Positions 17,238-25,573 of a DNA stretch of 64,000 nt are shown one piece after another (positions within the stretch are counted from its first letter, which is position 1; each line of letters starts with the position of its first letter). Made by a program: the position numbers and the translations under genes. This DNA is from Gammaproteobacteria bacterium RIFCSPHIGHO2_12_FULL_63_22. Its GTDB lineage: Bacteria > Pseudomonadota > Gammaproteobacteria > Xanthomonadales > Xanthomonadaceae. The stretch spans positions 1-64,000 of the forward strand of contig MGYJ01000090.1 of NCBI GenBank assembly GCA_001801685.1, in the 5' to 3' direction. Below the pieces are notes generated by a model. The model saw only the letters and a program-made list of their open reading frames with translations, did no database searches and was not told the DNA's origin.

Positions 17238-18557
17238 ATGAACCCGCACCCGGTCCCGATAAAACCGAACCCTTGCTCGAACAGTTGTGCGCCCAATTCC
17301 TCGGCCGAGGCGTTAAATCGCGATTGTTTTTGCCTGGCAGTGGACCCGCGGGAGTTGCACAAGGAACTGGAAGCTGTACTCGGCGCGCACGGCGTGCCGG
17401 TATCCCTGGCCGACTCGCATCCACATTTGTTCTCGGCGCTACCATTCTACGTATCGAGTCAGCACATTACGCAGACAGCGGAAGTCGTTGCTGCGATCGA
17501 GGAAGTGGTTGCTGCCAGCGATTACCAGTCCACCGTCATGTCATGGGCTCCCGCGATTGCCCAGTTCGATCCGGGGTCGCCAGGAGGGCTGCTGGGATTG
17601 GACTTTCATCTCGGGATCAGCGGGCCACGGCTAATCGAAATCAACACGAACCCGGGGGGCGTGCTCCTCAATGCCATTCTCGGTCAGGCCCAACATGCCT
17701 GCATGCCCGATCTGACGGTTCCACCGAATGACTCGGAGCACGTCGAAGAAGCAGTTCTACAAGCAGTACTGACCGAATGGCAACTGCAACGCGGTTCGAT
17801 CCCGCTGCGATTCATCGCCATCGTCGATGAAGCGCCGAAGCGGCAATACCTTTACCCGGAATTCGTATTGTTTCGAGAGCTCTTTCTTCGCCACGGCTAC
17901 AGCGCCGAAATTTGCGGTCCGGAGGAACTGAGCCGCAAGGAGAATCGATTGTGGTTACGCGATCATCCGGTTGATTTTGTCTACAACAGGCTGACGGATT
18001 TTGCCTTGCAGCAGACCGCCAGCGAAGTGCTGCGAGCCGCCTACCTGAGCGCCGAGGTTGCATTGAGCCCGCATCCACGCTCCCACGCGCTGTATGCGGA
18101 CAAGCGAAACCTGAGCGTGCTTGGCAACCGCGATCTTCTTCAGGCTTTTGGGGCCAGCCAGGCAGCCATCGACATCCTGATGGCTGCGATCCCGCTGACT
18201 CAATTGCTGACACCTGAGAATCGCGAGGCGATGTGGGGCAATCGTCGTCGGCTATTCTTCAAACCCGCCGCGGGATTTGGCAGCAAGGCCAGCTACCGCG
18301 GCGACAAGCTGACCCGTCGGGTATGGGAAGAGATCGCAGCCGGCGCCTACGTTGCTCAGGAAATCGTGGCGCCGAGCGAACGCCACGTCGCATCCGGCGC
18401 GGATCCGCTCAAGGTCGATATCCGCTGCTATGCCTATCGGGGCAAGGTGCTGCTGTATGCCGCGCGGATGTATCAGGGACAGACTACGAACTTCCGGACG
18501 GTTGGCGGCGGGTTCGCACCCGTGCTCACGAGTCGGGAAGGGCGGGTCCAGGATTGA
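17238..18557 (+). CDS. ATP-grasp-like protein of unknown function
   Basis: A 439-residue cytoplasmic protein transcribed away from the cus operon. LIEINTNPGGVLLN and FFKPAAGFGSKASY resemble the metal-binding and phosphate-binding loops of ATP-grasp ligases. EIVAPSERHV and KVDIRCYAYRGKVLLYAARMYQGQTTNF resemble the adenine-binding and C-terminal catalytic strands. The order suggests a permuted or glutathionylspermidine-synthase-like fold, so a peptide or amine ligase is plausible; the substrate is unknown. ATG 17238 is preferred over the TTG two codons earlier. A link to metal stress is only suggested by its place beside cus. Confidence 0.6.
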   Translation: MNPHPVPIKPNPCSNSCAPNSSAEALNRDCFCLAVDPRELHKELEAVLGAHGVPVSLADSHPHLFSALPFYVSSQHITQTAEVVAAIEEVVAASDYQSTVMSWAPAIAQFDPGSPGGLLGLDFHLGISGPRLIEINTNPGGVLLNAILGQAQHACMPDLTVPPNDSEHVEEAVLQAVLTEWQLQRGSIPLRFIAIVDEAPKRQYLYPEFVLFRELFLRHGYSAEICGPEELSRKENRLWLRDHPVDFVYNRLTDFALQQTASEVLRAAYLSAEVALSPHPRSHALYADKRNLSVLGNRDLLQAFGASQAAIDILMAAIPLTQLLTPENREAMWGNRRRLFFKPAAGFGSKASYRGDKLTRRVWEEIAAGAYVAQEIVAPSERHVASGADPLKVDIRCYAYRGKVLLYAARMYQGQTTNFRTVGGGFAPVLTSREGRVQD

Positions 18558-18729
18558 GCTCATGGCTATATCCGCAGCACGATTGCTCTTGCTGGATCGG
18601 CGAGCATCCGAACGAGCCGACAACACGCAGCAGTCACCGTGGTCGATTGTGGTGAACTGGGCACTGCTTCTTTACGGGTTTCGGTCTTCCCAGATGAAGC
18701 ATCCGATTTCCCGTTCACCGTTCACCGTG

Positions 18730-20067
18730 CTACTCGGCAGCTCGAAAGCGGACAAGGTCAGCGACTTGCTGACGCCTTATTGTCAGGTCGACGAATAGCG
18801 TCCGATCCGGTACGAATATCGTGCCGAGTTCGTTGGGCGCGATTTTGACGCTGCCGATGTCGTCATAGGCGATCGTGGAATAGCCGACCGAGCCGGTGTC
18901 GCGGATCTCGGGACTGGCTGTGATGCTCAGGTGCAGAGGCCGCAATTGGTCTAGCAACAGCGAATGCAGTGCATCGCAGTTGAACTTCAAGCTGCGGCAT
19001 GCCGGGTTGATCTGGTTGGTATGCACACTGGTGAGGACCTCGCGCTGGATTATTTCGGTCAGAGCCTTATCTTCGCTGTCGCTATTCAACCTTTTGGCGA
19101 ACGCTTCGAAGAAGTAGTCGCCGACATTGCTGTGCTGATCGTCCCTAACCCAGAGCACTGTGTTCTGGTAGCCCTGGGTGTAACTGGCTTTTGCCTCATC
19201 TCTTCGATACTCGGCGTTTCGTTGGGCGAGCGTCGCGCCGTACGCCACGAAACCATTGTCTTCGACGGTCAGGGCTGAGCGCATCATCTCCAAGGCGTCG
19301 GGGTGCTTCGGGCCGCTATCCTTGCAAGCGATTGTGCTGTGGTTGTCCCCCGGCACCCGGCAGAACGCAGTCTCGCCGTTAGCTGCCAAGTGCATAGGCA
19401 CTGGTTTCCTCGCGTCCGTCGCGAAGTCGAGCGCCAGTAGACCGGGATTTAGGTTTGCAGATGAGACCAGTACAGTTCCGTCTGAACCCGGCGTATTGGC
19501 GGCAGCGGCGATGCCCGAGTAGCCCCTCGTGCCTACCAGCACGGTCGCCAGGACGCGACCCGGGCCGTACCAGCGATTGGCCGGGTCGAATCGGTCGATC
19601 ATCGCCAACCGGCGAGTAAAGGGGCTTGCTAGTTCCAATCCGCGCAAGATCTGTTTGCCGGTGTGAAACACCCGCTTCGACTTGTACCCTTTGGCGATAC
19701 GACCCAGAAAGCTGATGCCCTTATGCGCCAAGGGCGAGCCAAAGTTGGCGGGAGCCAACATCAGCAACCGATGCAGCGGGTTGGTTTCCGGTTTGAAGAA
19801 GCGCGTCATCCAGGACCGCGCCACCAAGGCGCCAGTACTGTGCACGATCATGTCAACCGATCGCGGTGTGCGGGGCAACCTGGCCTCATTCCAAGCCCGG
19901 TCCATCGCCCGAATGATGTCGTCGAAAGTGACATCGTCGTCCATAGTGACGTAGTCGCCCAAATAAATTGGCCTGATCGGCCCGGGCAAGTTCAGGGCGC
20001 GCAGCCGTTTGGTCAACGTCTGGAACGAGCGCGATTCGTCGCTCCAACCATGCAGGATGACAATCAT
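18730..20067 (-). CDS. Alpha/beta-hydrolase (lipase/esterase-like)
   Basis: A 445-residue protein without a signal peptide. The N-terminal half shows the fold: ILHGWSDES (oxyanion loop), DMIVHSTGALVARSWM (nucleophile Ser in H-S-T-G, a variant of GxSxG) and GDNHSTI, a candidate catalytic His. The C-terminal 150 residues have no recognised family and could be a sensor or substrate domain. Strong GGGGAGG precedes ATG 20067. It is the last of a same-strand series headed by the WYL regulator, 111 bp after the DUF2235 gene. A lipase or phospholipase acting as toxin or defence effector is a reasonable inference. Confidence 0.7.
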   Translation of the reverse strand: MIVILHGWSDESRSFQTLTKRLRALNLPGPIRPIYLGDYVTMDDDVTFDDIIRAMDRAWNEARLPRTPRSVDMIVHSTGALVARSWMTRFFKPETNPLHRLLMLAPANFGSPLAHKGISFLGRIAKGYKSKRVFHTGKQILRGLELASPFTRRLAMIDRFDPANRWYGPGRVLATVLVGTRGYSGIAAAANTPGSDGTVLVSSANLNPGLLALDFATDARKPVPMHLAANGETAFCRVPGDNHSTIACKDSGPKHPDALEMMRSALTVEDNGFVAYGATLAQRNAEYRRDEAKASYTQGYQNTVLWVRDDQHSNVGDYFFEAFAKRLNSDSEDKALTEIIQREVLTSVHTNQINPACRSLKFNCDALHSLLLDQLRPLHLSITASPEIRDTGSVGYSTIAYDDIGSVKIAPNELGTIFVPDRTLFVDLTIRRQQVADLVRFRAAE

Positions 20068-20178
20068 GAGCCTCCCCTCGAAGCAGAAATTCCCGGGCGA
20101 TTCGGAGGCACGTCCGGCTCAGGTTAGTGCCGTAGCTCAAAGCCTGGGAATTATCAGAGCATACTTTGCTGACTGCGA

Positions 20179-21612
20179 CTAGGCGCCATAGAAGCGCTTG
20201 ACTGCTTCCACATTTTGGAGCGACTTCGGGCGGTATGGCTCAACACTCGAACAGTGCTTTACCGAGCCAAGTTCGAATCGTTCGATGACTGACGGATGCA
20301 ATTTCGCACCGGGATCAATCTTTCGAGGTGCGGCCTTCCACCCAACCCAGCGGTTCAGCCGTCCCAGTCGATCACTCCTAGCATTAACTTCGCAGTGCTG
20401 CAGGCCATCGGCTCGAGGAAACAAGTGAAGTTTTCGCGTATCAATCGCCATGGGAAACGGAATGGCAGTAGCTTCATCGATCATCCATTTCAACGCGATA
20501 TCAGACAGTCGAGACTCATTTTCCGAGTAGCTTCCGCCGATATCCGAGTGATTTCCCGCAAACCAAACTTGCTTGAGCCACACGATGGGGTCATTTGCAT
20601 GGGCCAGCACATCGGCACTGTGTCCCCAACCAACTTGAGCGAAGTCAACGCGCGTCTCGTCGATGGCAAGCGCCTGCCGCGCATACCCTGTGCGCGGGTC
20701 CAACGACCGATCATAGTTACGCAGTCGCCAATTCGCATAGTGGGTACGTGCCTTGATCCCAGAATCCAGCGCGTCAAACACCTTTCGTCGAGCTCGCAAA
20801 AGTCGAAACGCAGTCCAGGCCATAACCGATAGGATTGCTCCAACGAAAAGTGGGATCCAAGCCACGCCAACAACGACACCAACAATCCGCGCTAACACAA
20901 GCGATCCGAAGAGCGCAACGGCCGCAATCAATGCAATGAATAGGATGCGACGCCTGCCTGAGCTGCCGAGTGCGGCCACTGTGTCGAACACACCAATGAA
21001 TTCTGGGGCGACATTGCCGCGCTCACTTGAACCCGGCGGAACGCCGATCTCTTCCGATTGATACTCAACCCGAAAGCGCCGAGCCAGTTCTTCGCGCTCG
21101 GGTTCAAAATCCTCACGTTTATGCCCAGCGCCGTGTTCATAGACGTGCCGAACCGCGCGCTCGGCAATCTTTCTCAAAGCCTTGCCGCCAGCCGGCAAAA
21201 CGCCGCCATGCTTGATCGAGGGTGGCACGCCGCACAGGTTCAGGACATTGGCCAAACTTCGGATGGTGTAGGCACCCCGACTGAATCCGAAGAGATAGAT
21301 TCGATCGCCCGGTTCGTACAGTTGAAGTAGGGCTTCGTAGCAATCGATGATGTTCTCAGTAATGCCCGAGCCCGCGAGACTGCCCAACCCCTGCAGCACG
21401 CGATCTAGCAGTTTTATTCTTAGACCTGATGCCTCGCTTTGCGTGCCCAAACCTGGATCGTAGAAGGCGACTTGCTCGGCAGGATCGATCTCGTTTTCAA
21501 CGCTCACCCGAGTTGCCCTGTACAGCTTGTAGACGTTACTCAAGTTCTGGTCCGGCCGTATTCCGCCGGCTTGGCCCGTTCCATCTGAAAAGATCAAGAT
21601 ATTCTTGGGCAT
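20179..21612 (-). CDS. DUF2235 (Tle1-like) hydrolase with internal membrane helices
   Basis: A 477-residue protein. It begins NILIFSDGTGQAGG and carries YLFGFSRGAYTIRSLA, the GxSxG nucleophile region of DUF2235, a family that includes type VI secretion phospholipases. EFIGVFDTVAALG and WFAGNHSDIGGSY supply the expected Asp and His regions. Between them two helices (about residues 225-275) would anchor it in a membrane, which is unusual for Tle1 effectors. No type VI structural gene or PAAR/VgrG is visible, so a cell-internal effector is more likely than a secreted one. Start ATG 21612 has AGGA upstream. The DNA here is visibly more AT-rich than the flanking genes. Confidence 0.8.
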   Translation of the reverse strand: MPKNILIFSDGTGQAGGIRPDQNLSNVYKLYRATRVSVENEIDPAEQVAFYDPGLGTQSEASGLRIKLLDRVLQGLGSLAGSGITENIIDCYEALLQLYEPGDRIYLFGFSRGAYTIRSLANVLNLCGVPPSIKHGGVLPAGGKALRKIAERAVRHVYEHGAGHKREDFEPEREELARRFRVEYQSEEIGVPPGSSERGNVAPEFIGVFDTVAALGSSGRRRILFIALIAAVALFGSLVLARIVGVVVGVAWIPLFVGAILSVMAWTAFRLLRARRKVFDALDSGIKARTHYANWRLRNYDRSLDPRTGYARQALAIDETRVDFAQVGWGHSADVLAHANDPIVWLKQVWFAGNHSDIGGSYSENESRLSDIALKWMIDEATAIPFPMAIDTRKLHLFPRADGLQHCEVNARSDRLGRLNRWVGWKAAPRKIDPGAKLHPSVIERFELGSVKHCSSVEPYRPKSLQNVEAVKRFYGA

Positions 21613-21680
21613 ATCATCCAGTCCTAAATGTTTGTCCAGACGTGTAATGGTTGCGCGGACCGAGCGCGCGGAGGAGGTCG

Positions 21681-22439
21681 CTAGTCTTTCGCGGCCCCCA
21701 CTAAGGCCCACACATAGAAGGGATCAGCATCAGGCGTGGGCATGAGCGTGACCGAATTGACGAGAACCTTGGAATCGCGGGGGAGGCGCCCAGCTTGATA
21801 TTCGGCTGCGGTTTCCGGTCGGTAGCCCCATGGCGGGTCGAGGATGCGGTTGCATCGTTGTGCCGGCACCGCCGCCCCATAACCGGATACGAGTAGCGAA
21901 AGTTCCTTCGTAGTGATGATGTAATCACCCTTGTCGGGGATCGGTGACTTCTGTCCTCCGCTCGCTGGAAGCCGGAATCCAGGCGGAAGCTCATAGTTGG
22001 ACCGCGACTTGCTGAAGCGTCCAAGATAGATCCACGCCAGGTTGCACGGAAGTTCGCTTCGAGTGACTGCGTGCCCGCCGTCGTCAGTGCTCGTCCTGTC
22101 TTGAAAGAACGCGAACGCAAGAACGACTACCAAGCTGATAACCGTGGGTACGAGTGTATCTCGCCAGCCCGTTGACTTTGCCGCAGCCGAACCGCGGCCA
22201 GGGCGCTTGGGCGCTACGACCCGTCGTGCCCAAATCAGGCCCAGAACGAGTCCCACCGGATATGCCCACTTGGATGGACCGGCGCCCTCCATGAAGAGAA
22301 TCGGGGTACCTCCCAAGGCCGCGCCGATAACCTGGAGCATGCCGCGCACAGTAGGCTTTGAGGAGACCTTTACCGTAAGGCTAAGCAGAAATCCTACAAA
22401 TCCGCCGAGGAAGAGTATTCCGACGTAGGCAAAATTCAT
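21681..22439 (-). CDS. Membrane protein of unknown function
   Basis: A 252-residue protein with about four helices in the first 125 residues (VGILFLGGFVGFLLSL; MLQVIGAALGGTPILFM; YPVGLVLGLIWA; TVISLVVVLAFAF). A soluble tail of about 125 residues contains LPCNLAWIYLGRF, PDKGDYIITTKELSLL and SVTLMPTPDADPFY. I recognise no family. It lies 25 bp downstream of the WYL regulator and 68 bp upstream of the DUF2235 gene on the same strand, so all probably share a transcript. It could be a partner, anchor or inhibitor of the DUF2235 hydrolase. Confidence 0.55.
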   Translation of the reverse strand: MNFAYVGILFLGGFVGFLLSLTVKVSSKPTVRGMLQVIGAALGGTPILFMEGAGPSKWAYPVGLVLGLIWARRVVAPKRPGRGSAAAKSTGWRDTLVPTVISLVVVLAFAFFQDRTSTDDGGHAVTRSELPCNLAWIYLGRFSKSRSNYELPPGFRLPASGGQKSPIPDKGDYIITTKELSLLVSGYGAAVPAQRCNRILDPPWGYRPETAAEYQAGRLPRDSKVLVNSVTLMPTPDADPFYVWALVGAAKD

Positions 22440-22464
22440 GATGGGTCTCGCTCATAGTCCGTCT

Positions 22465-23358
22465 TCATGCAGGCTCCTTCGTCGCTCCAAACGTTGCGCG
22501 TACCAGTTCCAATTCGCTACGGTTTTGCAACACGATTTGTCGACGCCACACCGGCAGCAAGTCGGTCGGGAGGTCGAGGCCATAGTGGCGCTCGAAGTAG
22601 TGGGTCATACACAATCGCATCGATATGCCAATGACCCCGTCGGTCATGCCATAGTCCATTTCGATTGCTTGGCGTTGCGTTTCCGAAAGCTCGGGATGTG
22701 GCGCCAATGTAATTGTGAAACACTCTTGCCACTGCCGATCTAGCGTTGCATCTATTCCAGATAGGCGTGTTTCTCCGATCGACAAAATGCGTGCCAGTAC
22801 AAAGTCGCTGAAAACGGAACGGTTATAGCACCAGCTTCTGGCGTGCCATCGCGCGCCATCGTAGACGAGCGAATGCGGCGCGATCCAGCGGAGGGTAGGT
22901 TGGGGTGCCGTCATGGATTGGTAGCGAATTTCAATCGCGCGTCGTTGGTTCATTGCCGTGACAATCGGTCGCAGGGTGTGCGGGTCCATTCGTCGCCGCA
23001 CCCTGGGCATGGCCGCGTGCGCCGGAATCGCTCCCAACCAGGAGTCGCCCGAGTCGATCGCGTCGTCGGCGAGTAGCAACAGTTGCGTCAAATAGTGGCG
23101 AGCGTTGGGGACGATGAAGCGCGGCGCGAAATTGCTGGTGGCGACATAAACCTTTCGGCTTCGATCAAATTCCACATTGCCGGGTGCCAAGCCCATGTAG
23201 TTCGCGACGTCATCCGAGGCTTGCGGCGCTGAAATTGCAAAGCGTCGCATCAAATCGGATCGACTGATGGCGCCTTCCCAATACAGTCGCTGTTCGAGAA
23301 ACCCGTAGCGCTGGCGCTGACTCCAGCGGGTCGTGGCGGGCAGGGATTGGTCACTCAT
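22465..23358 (-). CDS. CapW/BrxR-type WYL-domain transcription regulator
   Basis: A 297-residue protein. An N-terminal winged helix (RYGFLEQRLYWEGAISRSDLMRRFAISAPQAS) is followed by the WYL domain (AIEIRYQSMTAPQP; LRWIAPHSLVYDGARWHARSW) and a WCX-like C-terminal part ending WRRQIVLQNR. This order and length match the CapW/BrxR repressors that control CBASS, BREX and other phage-defence loci. It is transcribed away from the SLATT/CD-NTase genes, the usual CapW arrangement. Unusually, a second candidate effector operon lies 25 bp downstream on its own strand. A ligand released in infection is thought to relieve repression in this family. Confidence 0.85.
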   Translation of the reverse strand: MSDQSLPATTRWSQRQRYGFLEQRLYWEGAISRSDLMRRFAISAPQASDDVANYMGLAPGNVEFDRSRKVYVATSNFAPRFIVPNARHYLTQLLLLADDAIDSGDSWLGAIPAHAAMPRVRRRMDPHTLRPIVTAMNQRRAIEIRYQSMTAPQPTLRWIAPHSLVYDGARWHARSWCYNRSVFSDFVLARILSIGETRLSGIDATLDRQWQECFTITLAPHPELSETQRQAIEMDYGMTDGVIGISMRLCMTHYFERHYGLDLPTDLLPVWRRQIVLQNRSELELVRATFGATKEPA

Positions 23359-23398
23359 GGCGAACCTTCATCTGGCATGGGCGGATTATTTATGAACG

Positions 23399-23416
23399 AA
23401 CTATAAATGTAAAGTT
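23399..23416. promoter_or_regulatory. Candidate CapW operator dyad
   Basis: AACTATA-AATG-TAAAGTT is an imperfect 18-bp palindrome (7-bp arms, one mismatch), 41 bp upstream of the capW-like start and 188 bp upstream of the SLATT start. A second dyad, CTTAA-N6-TTAAG, follows at 23418-23433. The 245-bp intergenic region is AT-rich against its surroundings and must hold both divergent promoters. Binding is inferred only. Confidence 0.45.
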
Positions 23417-23603
23417 TCTTAATCTCGGTTAAGGTAGTATGCGTACTTGGCAGTCGTTATGCCTGAGTGCTAATGTACATCAAACACTAGCGCTGGGCCA
23501 TTCCCGCTCACGGGGAACCACATCTTGGGCTCGAGGTTCGCGCTGTCACCTGTGTTCTCTGCGCCGGGGTCAGGCGGGAACCCATCGTCAATGGAGAGGC
23601 TGC

Positions 23604-24167
23604 ATGTCGGATTTTTCGTCGCTCGAGGACCAGATCCGCGAATGTTTCGGGCGGGTTGTATACACGCACAAGACGCACGAAAAGATGGCGGAGCTATGCT
23701 CGAGCAAGTTGACCTACTACAAAATAGGTCAAATCGTTGCCTCCGCGCTAACGACCTCGGGCATTTTGGTCGTTGTCCTGGCAGCCCAGCCGCCTGTGTA
23801 CATAAAAATTGCGACGGCGCTTCTTTCTGTGGCAACGCTCTGCCTTTCGGGCTACATGAAAGGCTTCGATCCAGGCGGAACCGCGCAGAAGCATCGCGAC
23901 GCCGCCGCGAGCCTGTGGCCGATCCGGGAGTCGTACCTTTCGTTGCTGACTGAACTACGGTTGGGCTCGGTTGACTTGCCGGCCGTGTTAGAACGCCGAG
24001 ACGCGTTGCAGGCCGAACTCGCTGCCGTCTACAAGGGCGCGCCGCAAACCAGCGGCAAGGCGTACGGCCTCGCACAGACGGCACTGAAGAAGAACGAGGA
24101 ATACACCTTCTCCGATGCGGAGATCGATGCCTTTGTGCCGATCTCGCTGCGCAAGAGCAAGCCGTGA
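23604..24167 (+). CDS. SLATT-family two-TM effector (CBASS-associated)
   Basis: A 187-residue protein. Residues about 35-80 form two close membrane helices (IGQIVASALTTSGILVVVLA and IATALLSVATLCLSGYM), preceded and followed by helical soluble parts, the plan of SLATT proteins (SMODS- and SLOG-associated two-TM effectors). AQKHRDAAASLWPIRESYLSLLTEL is typical of the conserved C-terminal helix. In known systems such proteins breach the inner membrane when they sense the nucleotide made by the neighbouring CD-NTase. GGAGAGG precedes ATG 23604. It is 31 bp upstream of the first CD-NTase gene. Confidence 0.85.
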   Translation: MSDFSSLEDQIRECFGRVVYTHKTHEKMAELCSSKLTYYKIGQIVASALTTSGILVVVLAAQPPVYIKIATALLSVATLCLSGYMKGFDPGGTAQKHRDAAASLWPIRESYLSLLTELRLGSVDLPAVLERRDALQAELAAVYKGAPQTSGKAYGLAQTALKKNEEYTFSDAEIDAFVPISLRKSKP

Positions 24168-24198
24168 TCGAGTTCAACAAAATCGCCGGGAGTTGATC

Positions 24199-25491
24199 GT
24201 GAGCCAGGCAAGCCTGTTCAAGGAATTTCGCGCCAACCTCACGGTGGCCAATGCGGAAGCGATCTCGATCAGCTACAACAACATCACTGCGCGTTTGAAC
24301 AAGGATTACTGGGATTCCGAATCCGACGTCTACCACAGCATGAAGATCGGGTCCTGGGGCCGGCATACAGCCATCAACGGCGTCAGCGACCTTGACATGG
24401 TGTTCGAGATTCCGGAAGACGACTACAACCGTTACAAGAACCTGCAGGGCAATGGCCCATCGACCATGCTGCGCGAGGTCAAGGAGTGCCTGCAGGCGCG
24501 TTATCCGACGACGTTGATCAAGGCGGACGGCCAGATCGTCGGTGTCTTCTTCAAAGACTACCGCGTCGAGGTCCTGCCGGCGTTTCGTGACGCCGATGAC
24601 AACTACGTCCACGGCGATACGAACAACGGCGGCACTTGGAAGACCACCAAGCCACGGCCGGAAATCGCGGCCGTCAATGCCCTGGACAAGCTGGCCAATG
24701 GCAACCTCAAGCAGGTCTGCAAGATGCTGCGTGCCTGGAAAAACCAGAACGGCGTTGGCATCGGCGGATTGCTCGTCGATACTTTCGCTTACAACTTCTT
24801 CGTCGAAAACGATGAGTATCACTCGGCTGCTTTCTCGAACTATCCGGACTTGATGGTGTCGGTGTTCGCCTATCTTGGCGGACTGCCGTTCCAGGACTAC
24901 TGGTACGCACCCGGCAGCAACCAACGCGTCAAATGCAAAACCAAGTTCCAGGCCAAGGCGCGAAAAGCGGCGGCCAAATCCGAACTTGCCAGCAAAGCAG
25001 AGGATGAGGTCGAGCAGTCGAAGTTGTGGCGGCAGATTTTCGGCCCGCTCTTTCCGAAGGTGGAAGCCGTCGCCAAGAGCGCTGTACTGGCCGAAAGCAT
25101 CGTCGACCACGAGGAATTCATCGAGGACACGGCCCCGCTGGATATCCGCTACGACATTGAGATCGACTGCGAGGTCAAGCAGGCCAACGTCTTGACCGAT
25201 TTGCTGCGGACGATGCGAAAGTCGGGTAAGCGCTTGCCGACTGGGCGCCACTTGCGGTTCTTCGTCCGCAGCTCGGACGTGCCGCCGCCGTATCTGCTCA
25301 AGTGGAAGGTGCGCAATCGCGGCGCGGAAGCCCGGCGCAGGAACATGCTTCGCGGCGAAATTTCGCCTGACGGCGGCCAATCGCAGCGGCTCGAGAGCAC
25401 CAGCTTTGCTGGCGACCACTATGTCGAGGTGTATGCGATCAAGGACGGCTACACCGTTGCGCGGGACAGGATTTCGGTGCCGATCGAGTAG
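24199..25491 (+). CDS. CD-NTase (SMODS) with AGS-C-like sensor domain
   Basis: A 430-residue nucleotidyltransferase. The catalytic core shows GSWG (51-54), DLD (Asp64, Asp66) and the third acidic residue Glu124 in RVEVLPAF, with NNGGTWKTTKPRPE in the nucleotide-binding region. The C-terminal part (about 330-430) reads LRFFVRSSDVPPPYLLKWKVRNRG and FAGDHYVEVYAIKDGYTVARDRI, the AGS-C sensor pattern. It should make a cyclic di- or trinucleotide in response to infection. The start is the GTG at 24199, with GGGAG upstream. Product identity cannot be read from sequence. Confidence 0.9.
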   Translation: MSQASLFKEFRANLTVANAEAISISYNNITARLNKDYWDSESDVYHSMKIGSWGRHTAINGVSDLDMVFEIPEDDYNRYKNLQGNGPSTMLREVKECLQARYPTTLIKADGQIVGVFFKDYRVEVLPAFRDADDNYVHGDTNNGGTWKTTKPRPEIAAVNALDKLANGNLKQVCKMLRAWKNQNGVGIGGLLVDTFAYNFFVENDEYHSAAFSNYPDLMVSVFAYLGGLPFQDYWYAPGSNQRVKCKTKFQAKARKAAAKSELASKAEDEVEQSKLWRQIFGPLFPKVEAVAKSAVLAESIVDHEEFIEDTAPLDIRYDIEIDCEVKQANVLTDLLRTMRKSGKRLPTGRHLRFFVRSSDVPPPYLLKWKVRNRGAEARRRNMLRGEISPDGGQSQRLESTSFAGDHYVEVYAIKDGYTVARDRISVPIE

Positions 25492-25573
25492 TTCTGGCAG
25501 GCGCCCGTCGGCGCGGATGTAGTACAGCCACAAGTAGACCACTGCGGAGTCCCCGTTCAACCAAAGGCAGCCC

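Noticed and set aside
18562-18798. 78-codon frame after the ATP-grasp gene
   Set aside because: No ribosome site, overlaps the end of the convergent hydrolase gene and has no recognisable features.
18730-22439. Type VI secretion effector module
   Set aside because: DUF2235 suggested it, but there is no VgrG, PAAR, Hcp or structural gene, and the protein has internal membrane helices.
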